Shown here one piece after another: positions 46,901 through 58,325 of a stretch of DNA of 64,000 nt. A program made the position numbers and the translations under genes. Source of the DNA: Synanceia verrucosa. Taxonomy: Eukaryota > Chordata > Actinopteri > Perciformes > Synanceiidae. Each line of letters starts with the position of its first letter. The first letter of the stretch is position 1. The notes under the pieces are model-generated. The model searched no databases. It was not told where the DNA came from and saw only the letters and a program-made list of their open reading frames with translations. The stretch is taken from assembly GCA_029721515.1 (NCBI GenBank), contig CM056567.1:4973507-5037506 (forward strand), read 5' to 3'.

Positions 46901-49900
46901 TCATTAAGTACTCCTCACCACTCACAACAAGCCAAGGCAGGCTGGTATGTGAGGTCATCTATTTACAGAGGGGGAAGCTATTTGGCAGCCATTCTGTCCA
47001 GCAGATCGACTCCTAACGCTGCTGCTACAGCACGCTCCAGAGACCACTCCTTCTCTGTGGCCACTTCCATGTTACACACTGTCACGGATCCATAAGGCAA
47101 TGCAAACATCATGCACCAGAGAGCAATTCCATCCCAGTCCATTCGCTCCCACATTTTTACGATGATATACTCTTTGTTGTGCGTGTGTTGCAGCCGGCCA
47201 TTTAAATTAAAATTTAAATAGTGAGGGGAGGTCAGTGGGAACAGCATTTCACAAGCTGAAACGCTTCAGGTAGACTGGAGGGGAAGACAGAGTGAAAGAG
47301 CTTTGCATGCTGTCGCGGAGAGAGAGCAAATGATTTGGATGCATTCTGGACCATAAACTTCACTGAATCTTTCCAAAACACTGGAAGAATATCGCATGCA
47401 AACAGAAATGTTTCAGCACTTATAAACCCTTTTAAAAATACAGCACAAACATGCTGATTTTGTTGAAAGGTTACATGTCTAATCTGAAGTAGGAAAGCAT
47501 GCTGAATCATTTAAAGAAGACACTATTTGCAGTTGTTTGCATGAGGCAAACAACTGAATGGAGAACATAAAGCAAGTCAAGAGCAGGAGGCAGCTCCAAT
47601 TTGTTCCAGTTGTTGTTTAATTTCTTTTTAATTTCATCAGAAATGTTTGATGAAACATCTGATGTGTGTATATTTGTCACATCATCATAAAGCATAGAGG
47701 ACTTCTGTTGTGTTTTCAGCACATGGTTTATGATTACTTTCAGGCCAAACTAAGTAAAATCAGCTTTAGTTTTTCCAGAAAGGAAAGACTGAGCTGCAGA
47801 AATAACCCTTTCAGGAAAGAGGAACCTTTCTTCAGAATAAAGAAGCATTTGTGGACCAGAGGATAGTGCCAGTTTAAAATACTGAATTGGTATGAGGAGG
47901 ATGAAGACACATTTCACATTTAGCACTGCACCAGTCCACAAATATTGGAGCATTTCAGGCAAGTGAGCGGGATGTGTGCGTTAAAGGTGGCGCAGAAATG
48001 GTGTTATTGAATTTAGCGTGCCCCGTGCACAGGCTTGTTGCCATGGATACCTCTGCTTGCGGCCGTGAATCCGGAAGAGACCCCGTTTTTTAGAAAGAAG
48101 TTGACTGAGGAGACACACAAGGCAGAGGGAGAGAGGGTGAGGGGAAGAGAGGAGTGGAACAAGGGAGGACGAGGGGGTGAAGGAGGACGAGGAGCTCTGG
48201 GACACAACCTGGGTACGTGGTTAACCCGTGAGGAAAAAACATAGCAGAGGGAATAAACTGGGAGACAGGGTGAGGTGGAGGGGTGAAGGGTGAGATCTCA
48301 ATATTCCAAACAGCCCTTTCACTTCTCTGATCTTACTGCCGTACCTAAAAATTGAGGGTTTGCTTCTGGGAGGCAGTTTTGGATTATGGAGACACGGTCA
48401 GTGAGAAGTGTGGAGGTGGGTTTGAACCGGTGGGTGGGGAAGGGTCATGCAAAGGTAGTGGGTAATGTTTCACCTGAGTATATTCATCAAGACAGCCCAT
48501 TAAACATCATGGTGTGACAGCAGCTCCTCAAATCGAAGACATTTCTACCAGCAAAACTTGTATTATTCAGATGCTTCTCTCGTCTAATACATGCATAATT
48601 CTAGTTTATACAGTTTACATAATCATCTGTGTACATCCTCAGCTTTTGTTTAAGGTTTATGCTAATAGATCTAATGCAGCGAATCCAGTCTAACTAGGAA
48701 TACCCTTTGACACAGCTCAACCAACCTGCAAGGACCTTCTGTCTTCCTGAGAACAGATGAAGGATGGAGGGTGGATGGCATGGAAAAGACACGATGGAAA
48801 TACAGGGAAAGAAAGAGGAAGACAGAAAGAGGCAACCAGTGAGTGAACAGCAGGAGGCGGAGGAGATGATAAGAGTATGAGCTGAGCAGACAAAGATGCA
48901 GAGAAGCAAGGGTGGGCCTGCAACACAGTGGTCTCAGATCAGCGTTAGTTAAACATGGTTAGAAACACAACACATCCATGCAGAAAGCTCCAGAAGTTGT
49001 CATTTTCTTTGTACACCTGTTGAATGTGTCCTCTGTGAGTCCCCATGTTACTGTTGTGACTGTGTTTGTTGGTCTGTGTGAGTGAAGGCAGACTGCTGTC
49101 CACCTGTCTGGATGTGCTGTGAGGCTGTGAGAGGTGGCGGGTGCGTACCTGTCCCCTGACAGGTAGGGGGCGCTGTAGGGCCGCAGCCCCGACAGCAGCG
49201 TGTTGTAGGAGTTGTGGAGAACCTTCTTGGTGTTACGCTGTCGCTGGAGGTGACTGAACAGTAGCGTCAGTTCTCTGACACCCCCACGTGCACAAATAAA
49301 CACAAACAAAAAAAAACACATGACAAATGAACAAAAAAAACAACGAAATATGGGAAAACTCACAAAAAGGCCAAATTAATGGTCCAATCGCTCAAAAGAG
49401 GGATACTTGAGAGAAATTACACATTTGTAAAAGTTTTAATTTAAAATATTGTAATGCGGAAATCTTGACTTGATGCAAAAGATATGTTTCTTGTTGGGTT
49501 TCTCATGTTCCCCTCCTTTTAAGCAAATAAAAATTAGTCAAATTAATACATAAATGCAAAATATAAGAAACCACTGCGTAGAACAAAAGTAATGAAAATG
49601 TAATTGAAAAGTGGTGGCAGAGGCATCTGAAAGGGCTGGGCCCAAATTTAATTTAAAATAATCAATAAAAATATGAGAAGGAACACCACTCCTTTTTACT
49701 CAAACCACCAATGCACAAAATAAACTGAATGGACAAAAGATTCTGATATGTGCTTTTTTAACAATAACATGAATGTATGAGCAGGAGCAAAACTAATCAT
49801 TGCACGCATGTCACCGTTTTGTGATGCAACTCTCAAATCTCTGTCTGCATTTACTACAACACTTCAAACGACCAAAGACGTCACAGATTTGTGATGGTTG

Positions 49901-51395
49901 GAGCCACTCAGCGCTGAGCATGTGGACAGATGGGAGCTCTCACCTGAACGAAGGCAACATGCTGTCATAGAAGTACCATGTAGCTGTCAGGTAGGAGTGT
50001 TTGGCATCAGTGGAGTAGAGACGCCATGCTGCCTAAAGACAGACAAAGCAAGAGTTAACTCCATCGACTCTCCAGTTGTGTGTGACGTTATTAAAATGGC
50101 CTGAATGACTCTATAGAGCTCCGGATGTCACATGACTTGTTTTCGCCTCCATATTGGCAGGAAAATCAGCTTCAAAATGAGTGCATGATGCACAAGTAAA
50201 CTAGCAAGACTAAATATCTCTGACCCTTGTCATGTCCCCAGTGTACTTTTCACTAATCTTGAAAAGGTTGAGCGGTGAGATCCCTGGCAGTAGTTTAAAC
50301 AGAGCGCTTTCCTGCCAATATGGTGGTGTTGATTTTGACTGTTGCATGCTGGGATTGTGTAACGTCAACTACCAGAGCTTTGTTACCTGTATTAGGTTGG
50401 CAGCAGGCATCCTCCTCTTCTCAAAGTGCTTTTGCCGGTGCTGCTCTTGAACCTTCAAGGCAAAGCCTGACCCCAGAATTCCCTGAGTGTCAGAGGTCAA
50501 ATCATCGTCATCGGAAACTTAGCCGCTGACAGGGTTGTGAGTAAACACATACAGTTGATGTGAATATATGGGAGACTCACTGCAGGCAGAGCAAAGAAGG
50601 AAACTCCCAGAAGGGCAAAGCCGGCAGCGAGCAGCCGTCCTTGCCAGGTGCGAGGGGTCTTATCACCGTAGCCAATGGTGGTTAGAGTGATCTGGGAATG
50701 TGAAAAATGCACATGATCTCACATAATATGATAGGACTGTGTTTATTTTATATGAAACTACAACTGATCATCATCTGTGATTTCTCAGATTTTTATTCCA
50801 AGTGTGTCAAGGGGTCAAATTTTAATATAATATTACTGTAAATTTGTTTTTGTGGATCCTCTTAAAATTGGCAGTGATCCTACACTCCTTGAATGTGACT
50901 TCTTATATCAATCTGACAACAGAATTTATTTTTCTGAATCTGAAGGGGTTTCTCTGTCTGTAGAAGACACTCTGCTTTTATTTCCACATATAAGCACTTT
51001 AGAAAAATATTATTAATATGTAGTAAAGACTGACCGATGCCTAGACTATAACATGCTTGTCACCTACATTGTTATTGTTTGGTTGTACTATTGCCAGATG
51101 TCTTATGCTTATTATATGCATCTTAAGGTTTGTATTATCTGTCGCCCTGTCGATTGTTTTCTGTATTTTTCCGTTAATAAGGACAATTTTGATGATTGAA
51201 GTAAGGTATGGGATCCCGTGTGTATTTAGCAGTACTCACAGTCCCCCACCAGAGGGAGTCTGCATAGGTGTTGAAGTCTGAGTTGATGTCTTTCTCTGCC
51301 AGGTAGACAAGGAAGGAGGCAAAGATCAGGACCAGGAAACCTATGTACCAGGCGGTAATCAGCTCCTGAGAGGGAGGGAGGGAGGGAGGGAGGGA

Positions 51396-51426
<31 letters not shown>

Positions 51427-53284
51427 GAGGAATCAATCACGTATGTCAGCAGCAACAACAGCAACTTCACCATCTTGATCCCTGCTGTCATTATCGTATC
51501 ACTATCATTATTATTGGCCAAAGTCCCGTCATCATCACATTTGGCGTCCACTTTTGACTCGGCTGCACAGTTCTGCTGAGACAGCTGATGCATCAATTCA
51601 TCATTGTACCAGCCGTCGGCCTAACTGTGTCTTGCAGCCGACCGGTGGGTGTCAGGTGTTTAGGTCAGCACAAACACTAACTAATTGCTCAGAAACAAGC
51701 AGCTAACGGGGAGTTTTGTGTGTAATCAAGCAGCAGCTGGTCATCAGTACACTCACCACCTATTCCTCAAACAGAACAATACTGAGTTATTTATCCCATC
51801 ATGAGAATCACTGCCAGCCTTTTAATATTTCCCTCCTTCCTGCCCTTATAATAATCCATAAAGCTGTCATGCACAACTAACCAGCACATCTAAATGTATG
51901 CCATTCATATGAACCAGAGTGTTTTTGTAGTAGTGTAACAGGACGACTATATTTAGCAGGCTGTCATTCCCACCTTGCTGTGAGCGTAAACCACTGATCC
52001 CAGTAGTTTCCAGGTGCCTCCACGTCGGTCCATACGAACCATACGCAAGATCTGCAGGAAGCGCATGCTGCGCAGGGCTGACGTGGCGAAGATGTTACCC
52101 TGCGTCCCAGCTGCTATCACAGCCAGTGATGCCACAAACACTATGAAGTCTGGAAGGAAGAGGTCATTATGAGGTGAGAAGATTTCAAAATGTTCTCCTG
52201 AACACAGACACAGGGTTGTGTGCTGTTCACACACACTAACCGATGACACAGAAGGGCTTCCTGGCGAATCTCAGCCGTCCCTGCCAGCCACGGTATCTGC
52301 AGCAACAGCCAGCCGCCCAGATCCTGATGAAGTACTCCAACCCAAACACCACGATCATCACAAACTCCTAAAAACAAAACACACACTCATACAAGTCAGT
52401 GACATGCAGCAGACAAGTGAGCATTGTGTTTGACCAGACAAATGTTCCGCTACAGACCCAAGAACCAATTTTTTCTATGTACATATCTGTAATTTAGCCA
52501 GGGTGTAATTTCCTCAAAAGAAAATATTCACAACCACTTAACATTTCACAATAATATAGGTACTTTTAATTGATCTGGCTGGTAACAAGTAAGAACATTT
52601 ATATGTATTAATTTTGCATTCAACAAAGGATTAAGTAAAAGAAGTCAGAGCGTATAAACAAACCTGTCAGTACCCTCTTTATTTTTCTGAACTGGACGTG
52701 GCGTTTGAGGTGCACTGAACCAGCCGGTCATTAGAGCGAATGCTCATGTAAGTAAAGCCCGCTAATGGCTGATTGCCTGCTAATGGCCAGGTGATTGATC
52801 GCACAACTGAACAGAGGGAACGCGAAAGTCAAGAGTCTGAGCATTAAATAACACGTAAAGATGAGCAAGGTGGGAGGAAGACGAGTCAAGTGAAGACGGA
52901 GGAAGCGAGTGTCCATTACCTCTCACTAAAGCAGCTGGAGCACAGAGGGATTATGGGATAGCTATTAGGATTAGTGGAGCGTGTTTGTGATTTCCTGTGC
53001 GGTCAACAACACCTGAATCCTCCCGCCTGCTTACACGGCTGTCTGCGCCTCAACCGGCGAACAAAGCAACACGTACGCAAGCAAAGTGCTGCGGTCAGTG
53101 AGACGGTGTGTATGAAAGGATGTACGGATGCCGAAGTCATCGTGTGTGTGTGTGTGTTTGTGTGGTGAAGGAGAGCGAGGAGAGAGGCGTTACCAGGATG
53201 AAGAGGCTCTGGTTGGCGAACTTCTGGTGGTCGGGGATGGTGGAGAACACAGACAACACCAAGCAGCTGAACACCAGCAGAAAA
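40034..53284 (-). CDS. kcnq4: Voltage-gated potassium channel KCNQ4 (Kv7.4), exons 2-14; exon 1 outside window
   Basis: Exons 2-14: 53284-53194, 52367-52241, 52149-51974, 51365-51240, 50691-50581, 50482-50387, 50032-49944, 49274-49149, 46344-46118, 46040-45941, 41513-41382, 41261-41123, 40231-40034. The sum is 1738 nt: one base completing an exon 1 codon, 578 codons and TGA. All splice sites are GT-AG and phases close. Exons 2-7 have 91, 127, 176, 126, 111 and 96 nt, which I recall as the standard KCNQ lengths. The protein is a six-helix Kv subunit with filter TTIGYGDK, a calmodulin-binding region and a C-terminal assembly domain. RILKFLVAKRKFKET and HLDMLGRIKSLQ distinguish KCNQ4 from KCNQ5 (MKFHVAKR, DMLCRIK). 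Tetramers carry the M-type K+ current at the plasma membrane; in mammals the gene acts in cochlear outer hair cells (DFNA2) and vascular muscle. Confidence 0.96.
40717..41083 (-). mobile_element. tRNA-derived SINE with 13-bp target-site duplication
   Basis: TCCACACATGATA occurs perfectly at both edges (40704-40716 and 41084-41096). Read on the minus strand, the element starts GGGCAGCACGGTGGTGTAGT, has a tRNA-like A box (TAGTGGTTAGCACTG) and B box (GGGTTTGATTCC), then a conserved body, and ends in AAAATGGATGGATGG. This is a pol III-type SINE of the kind abundant in percomorph fish (AFC-like in my judgement). It lies in kcnq4 intron 13 in the sense direction; the head starts about 40 nt from the exon 13 donor. 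Confidence 0.88.
42670..42760 (+). repeat. Purine-rich segment with direct repeat
   Basis: Almost pure A/G on the plus strand. GAGCGAAGGAGAAGAGGA occurs at 42688-42705 and again at 42720-42737, 32 bp apart. It lies in kcnq4 intron 11. Confidence 0.8.
43866..43915. repeat. (GT)n microsatellite
   Basis: About 50 bp GT run with a GGGT interruption, in kcnq4 intron 11. Confidence 0.95.
45941..50482 (-). CDS. kcnq4: kcnq4 exons 7-11 (calmodulin-binding helices A and B)
   Basis: Exon 7 (50482-50387) ends S6 and gives KVQEQHRQKHFEKRRMPAAN. Exon 8 (50032-49944) gives AAWRLYSTDAKHSYLTATWY, the IQ-type helix A. Exon 9 (49274-49149, 126 nt) gives ELTLLFSHLQRQRNTKK and then a segment rich in Ser, Tyr and Leu; it can be skipped in frame. 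Exon 10 (46344-46118) gives KMGFRDRIRMNNSRSSQTIR and helix B (KVQKSWSFNDRTRFRTSLRL). Exon 11 (46040-45941) gives EDKPYCDVAMEDVIPAVKTL. Confidence 0.94.
46345..49148. other. kcnq4 intron 9 (2.8 kb)
   Basis: No exon recognised. At 48037-48050 GTTGCCATGGATAC resembles an RFX X-box, and CCGGAAG (an ETS core) follows about 20 nt later. Purine-rich sequence follows to about 48190. Confidence 0.55.
50581..51365 (-). CDS. kcnq4: kcnq4 exons 5-6 (S5, pore, S6)
   Basis: Exon 5 (51365-51240) gives S5 ELITAWYIGFLVLIFASFLV, with the Trp that forms the opener-drug site in KCNQ2-5, then the turret and WWGT. Exon 6 (50691-50581, 111 nt) gives ITLTTIGYGDKTPRTWQGRL, holding the K+ selectivity filter, and S6 AAGFALLGVSFFALPA. 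The exon 5 acceptor is preceded directly by a (GGGA)n/(GA)n tract. Confidence 0.96.
51369..51426. repeat. (GGGA)n-(GA)n microsatellite at the kcnq4 exon 5 acceptor
   Basis: GAGGGAGGGAGGGAGG units followed by GAGAGA, ending 4 nt from exon 5. On the gene strand it reads (CT)n(CTCC)n and directly forms the polypyrimidine tract. Confidence 0.95.
51974..53284 (-). CDS. kcnq4: kcnq4 exons 2-4 (S1 end to S4 voltage sensor)
   Basis: Exon 2 (53284-53194) encodes LLVFSCLVLSVFSTIPDHQ and on to LFIL. Exon 3 (52367-52241) encodes S2 and the S2-S3 loop: EFVMIVVFGLEYFIRIW, CCCRYRGWQGRLRFARKPFC. Exon 4 (52149-51974) encodes S3 and S4: FIVFVASLAVIAAGTQGN, then ALRSMRFLQILRMVRMDRRG with Gln at the third gating-charge position, as is usual for KCNQ channels, and the S4-S5 linker GTWKLLGSVVYAHSK. 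Confidence 0.95.
53142..53164. repeat. Short (GT)n tract next to kcnq4 exon 2
   Basis: GTGTGTGTGTGTGTTTGTGTGG; reads CA-rich in the pre-mRNA, about 30 nt beyond the exon 2 donor at 53193. Confidence 0.85.
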
Positions 53285-54440
53285 CTGAAACACAGAGATC
53301 AAAAAACATCAGAAATACAAACACCCCTGGGTTCCATTAATCCCCTCAGAGACATAACTCAATAAAGTCATTAAAATATGTTTTGCTCACTCTCTTGAGT
53401 AATTAACAACAGAAAAACAAACTTGCACATAAGCAGGAAGAGATTTTAAACAACCAAGTTTAGCTGTTTGATGTGAATGAATGCACAGTGGATCAGAAAG
53501 AACACTACACTAGTATTCACTAATATTCACTGGATTTGTATTTGTTATTTCAAATGCATCTGAGCTTTAAACACATTCAAATGACCTTGTTTTTGTGCAA
53601 AAACTGAATACATGACTGAACGATAGGCAGCATCTACAGATAAACTGAAGAAATTTGCTTTTGTCAGTGAACATGTGAAGAAGCACGTGTTAAAATGAAC
53701 TTTTTAAAGTGTACTATACTGTTAGATGACAGGAAGACTGGGACGAAAAAAAATACTGTCCCGCACAAGTAATGGCCACTTCAGCTGGAGATCTACTCCA
53801 GAATAAAACACAACATAAATTCTGTTAAATCGTGTTTCATGTTGGAGCTGCTCTCATGTCAGTATAAACACTTCATCTTTTCCATGACTCAGGAGAAGAG
53901 AGAAGTCTCCACTAGACAACCTCCATCATTAACTCAAGATGAGCACATACTTTTTGTTTCTGTTGAGGAACACTTGTCAACAGCTCTTTAAATTGCCAAA
54001 ACTATTACCACAGTCTCTGGTTCATTGAGCAATCCTCACGTGCAGCTATTAGATCCCTTCTTTTAGAGGAAAAATGAAAGACGTGAGAGTTCTCTTGTGG
54101 TCAGATCTTTTCAGGAGCAGGTAACAAATGACCTCAAGTATAAACTAAGGATGATGCATTAAGTGTAACTTCAAAGTAAAAAACATTTAAGTTGGAAACA
54201 GTGTGCTGCTGCAAAGAAAAATGTTGGCATTTATGTGGTACCTGCCAGTCTGCTGCACCGAAACAGTGGGAAAGGTTATTGTTGGATGTTTCAGAGGATT
54301 AAAAGGAGCTTCAGTAATACCAGCATAGAGGTGGAATTTGATTTCAGATAACGTTAAGATATTTCATATCTGTCAATCACTGAATCACTCATATTATGGA
54401 AGCTGGAAAATTAGCACCACTCATACCAAAAACTAGCATG

Positions 54441-54629
54441 TCCTCTGCTCTACCTCTGATAAAACAAGAACAAAACAAGCTAAAAACAAACTTTTTTTTC
54501 ACGATGAAACAGAGAGTCTCTTCTTTCATTTGAGCTATTCTGTGTTTTCAGAGTCATAGTACAAAATATTCTGTGGATCTTGAAATATGACTCAAATTGG
54601 GCAAAAAACGCTGGCACTCAATGAGTTAA
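54441..54629. mobile_element. Right half of the TTAA-type repeat
   Basis: Matches 10730-10927 (CTCTACCTCTGATAAAACAA to GGCACTCAATGAGTTAA) with small differences; the left half is absent. Confidence 0.75.
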
Positions 54630-54762
54630 TATTACTGTAAAGGAATAGTATCTTTATTTAATGAGGTAGTCTCATAAAGCTCAATGATACCTGAGAACAA
54701 AAAAAACCACCACACTCAAGAAACAATATAGAAATAGAAAAAACATGGTTAATAACGAGGCA

Positions 54763-54810
54763 GATAGATAGATAGATAGATAGATAGATGCTTTATTTAT
54801 TTATTTATTT
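54763..54810. repeat. (GATA)n followed by (TTTA)n
   Basis: GATA units to 54789, then TTTATTTATTTATTTATTTT to about 54810. Confidence 0.95.
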
Positions 54811-55333
54811 TAGCTCAGTGACAACAACAACCAAAGCACTGTAACAACACATCTGTGATCAGATTATGACTGTGTTAAAGGAGCAGAAGCTGAGAGAGAA
54901 GAGGGCAGTGCTGCTCTGTGAACAGCAAACAGCCCGGCAGGATTATCCAGCTGGTCGACATGTCAGAGCCCAAAGTTCGAGAACACTTGTTGGACACTGA
55001 ACCAGTTCTCATGGTCTCACATAATGGTGCCCTTTCTCTCTGATTAGTAATGCGATCAACACAAGTCGACCCTGTGGGACGCTTGTTCCTACTCTGCTCT
55101 AATGAGATCTGCAGGAGAGGCTCCCAGCAGCAACACATCTTCATGCCGAATCAACGGCTGTGGCACATGGTTAATTAAAAGCTTTAAAATGGGATAAATG
55201 AAAGGAAAGACAACATTTCCAGACCCAAGTTAAAAGTATATAACATTATAACAAAACTATACTATAGGTTACTATAGGTAACATGCTTAATTTCCATCAG
55301 TGTAATACTTGATCTTTTAATTTTAATGAGCTT

Positions 55334-55514
55334 TTAATCCTGTGAGTGCCACTGATGTATTTTTACATTTAAAATCCGACGCCTGAGTGCCATCGACGAT
55401 CATGGTCTCCTGCAGCCTCTGAGTAATGTTGGGGCTTAGTCGGAGCAGAGACGGTATACGCCACAAAGATTTTTCATGATGAAATAGTTAGTCTCTTCCT
55501 TTATTTGAGCACCA
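55334..55514. mobile_element. Left half of the TTAA-type repeat, internally deleted
   Basis: TTAATCCTGTGAGTGCCACT, then AGTAATGTTGGGGCTTAG and TTTTTCATGATGA blocks shared with 10503-10800; the right terminus is missing. Confidence 0.65.
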
Positions 55515-55854
55515 AGTGTGAATGAACAGACACCTCCAAATTACTACTGTATATTTCTCAGGCCAGTGATGCATGAACAGAGGAGAGTTTGTGCTTCTAC
55601 CACGGAGGAGTTAGTCTGAAAAAACACACTGATAACTCTCTGCAAACAATGCATTTTGGTTGTTCATCAACTGCGTAATGTGCTGACTAAACTGTCTGTC
55701 TTTTTCCCCTCAATTAACTCAAAGCGCTGTGTGTATTTCCATAAGGAGGAGATTAGTTAGAGCAGCATCTCAGGTGGTTTTCTTCATTGACTTGTGCCTT
55801 ATGACTGGAAACAACTCACAGCACAGATAGCCGGATCGACAACTTGGCTTCTGC

Positions 55855-55960
55855 AAAACGCAGACGCAACATTCCCGTAGAGATAAGTCATGGCAGCAAC
55901 TCTTGCCTTTGTCTGAATATAATATTATCACTTACATACAGTAACTGCAATGAGCCACTG
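55855..55960. repeat. Dispersed 105-bp repeat, copy 1
   Basis: AAAACGCAGACGCAACATTC ... CTCTTGCCTTTGTCTGAATA; about 90 percent identical by eye to 58223-58325, same orientation, with a short extra TAATAT in this copy. Confidence 0.75.
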
Positions 55961-58017
55961 CCAACAAGGGCCATCATATCTGTTTATGCAGTCAGTTTGC
56001 ATAATCACAATGTAGAATTCTGCATGGTGTCATGTAACAAACCCTTCAAACCTCATCTCATTCAAACCACAAGCCACAGGCAGGCCTCAAGTCACCATAT
56101 ATGACAAAATGCCACCATCTACATCCTCCAGCCAACATGTCGGTGTCTTAAAGTGACACTGAGAGCGTCACAAAGATGACTGATGATGATAAATGTGGCA
56201 TTTCTAGCATTTACAGAATAAGATCATATTCTATATTTTCATTATTGTTACTTCAAAGCATCAAATCGTCAGTCCATCTGTCAATATCTCTAACTTCTCT
56301 GTGGCTCTCTCCCATTGGGTGTTGCTAACATAACCTAATATTAATTCCTGTTTTAAGCAGTCATTTAAAGATTCTGCAGACTTCTGCATCATTTATGAAT
56401 GGAAATCTACATATTTGACCAGTTTAAACCCACTCACATCTTGTGTAAATCGACCTGAGATCTGCTTTAACTGTAAAAATAAAGCAATGAATAAATAGAT
56501 AAATAAATGAGACCGATGAGGAGATATTTAGGCCAATGCATGTGGGGAGGGAGTCACATTTCTGCTGAGGCACACTTTCAAGGAAATGTCAATTAAAAGC
56601 AAAGCATCAGTCAAAATCCACCAAATCAGCATGGTTGGTCTCATGGGGACATCGAGAAAAAAAAAAAATCTGCTTTACTGACGTGCCTCAAAAAATATCT
56701 TCTTATTGAAATATTTCAATAAAGACATCTGGAAAGGATTCCCAATTTAAGATTTATAGATGAGAGAAGGTAAATATCAGCATAAATACTGCTCTCATGG
56801 CCAAGACAATAAAAGAAATCAGCGAATATCTGTTTAGAGGTACAGCTCACAATGCCTCAGCTCCACACAAGATATAGTATCTCAGCGGCTACTACTGGCC
56901 TGGACATGTGATCATACCTGGGGTGAGGGGAGGATAAAGCGAAGTAAAAGCCTGTCTCTTTACATGCATACCTAAATGGGCATATTAATGTAGATGCACC
57001 ATATATCAAGGAGCAAATCAAAAAGGCCGTCATGATATAATGAATGAAATAGTTCATGAAAGTAAGCTGCTCAAGAGGTTTACTGTAAGGCTGTCTGTAT
57101 TAGTAATTGCTCCAGAAACTTTTAAAAAGAATAATGCCTGCTCTGCTATATACCACAGAATATCTGACTTTTCTCCAAAAGCGCCGGCCGAGTGTAATTT
57201 GTCTCATGGACACTATGGAGAATCAGGAAAAATGCAAGCGCAGAGACATAGCAAGAAAGAAAAACGAAAGAAAGAAAGAAAATGAATACAACTTCATTTA
57301 TACGAGTATTCATTCATGTTGCAGGTACAGTCTCTTTAACACCACAAACATCTATAAAGTGCTCATAATTTGGCTCAGGGCCTGTGAAGCTCCAGAGGGA
57401 CATTGGGCGACTGCTAGACCACGACTAAATGTATAGCAGCCTGCAGGGCAACCAGATTGCTTTTAATGGAAGCTAGGCCCGGTGCTTTTACTGCCGTTTT
57501 CCTGTAACCATACATAAGTGAAAAGGGAGATCTCACATTACTTTCACTGTGAAAATACTTGAGTGGATAAACAGGCATAACCAGTGCTGATAAACATGTG
57601 ATGCTGTGTATGGCCGCATTACACAGTGTGTGTGTTTCTGTGTTTTAAACAGCCTTTGCGGCAGAGAGAAGAGGAGCAGGACTGTGGGAGAGTGCACCTT
57701 TGATTCAATCAGTGCTGGATGATAAAGCAGCTATCAGTTACACCCAACAGGGGGAGGCGGAGGGAGAGGAGAGGGTGAGGAAGAAGACTGAGAAGGCCGA
57801 TGCAGGGAAAGATGTGAAGACAAATGGTTGACAACTCAAAGAGTACAAAAGAGAAGTGGAGGAAAGAAAGGAGGAGATTGGTTGGGGCAGCAGTGCATCA
57901 TGACTGAAGAAGAAGAAGAATCCTTCAGTCGGGTAAATTATACTTTTCACTCGTTAGTATTTTTCTGTTGCACATCACACACAGTTTATGAAACACACAT
58001 GCATTAGTGGAGAGGTG

Positions 58018-58199
58018 TCAGAGTGAAGGGGCTGTCCGTATCCAGGCACCCCAAGCAGTTGGAGGTTCAGTGCCTTGCTCAAGGGTACCGTGACAGTGCT
58101 CAGGAGGAGGAAATGGCACCTCTCCAGCTTCCTGTTTGACCTGAACTTGAACCGGCGACCCAGCCCAAGTCACTACACACTGAGCTACTGCCACCTCCA
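58018..58199 (-). mobile_element. tRNA-like SINE fragment
   Basis: On the minus strand it reads GGCAGTAGCTCAGTGTGTAG (A box) and CGCCGGTTCAAGTTCAGG (B box), followed by GAGCACTGTCACGGTACCCT and TGAGCAAGGCACTGAACCTC. This layout is that of abundant teleost tRNA-derived SINEs. No target duplication was found. Confidence 0.7.
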
Positions 58200-58222
58200 A
58201 ACAATTCAAGGAAACAATTCAC

Positions 58223-58325
58223 AAAACGCAGATGCAACATTCCTGTAGAGATAAGTCATGGATGCAACTCTTGCCTTTGTCTGAATACTATCACTTACAT
58301 ATATGAACACTGCAGTGAGCTACTG
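58223..58325. repeat. Dispersed 105-bp repeat, copy 2
   Basis: Second copy of the 55855-55960 unit, lying directly after the tRNA-like SINE fragment. Family not known to me. Confidence 0.75.

Noticed and set aside
49149..49274. CTCF-like AGGGGGCGCTGTAG within kcnq4 exon 9
   Set aside because: Only the right half of the motif matches; the CCAC part is missing, and the sequence is constrained by coding.
40034..53284. Assignment as KCNQ5, KCNQ2 or KCNQ3 instead of KCNQ4
   Set aside because: RILKFLVAKRKF and DMLGRIKSLQ, and the SDYHSPTD C-terminal block, fit KCNQ4; KCNQ5 has MKFHVAKR and DMLCRIK at these sites.
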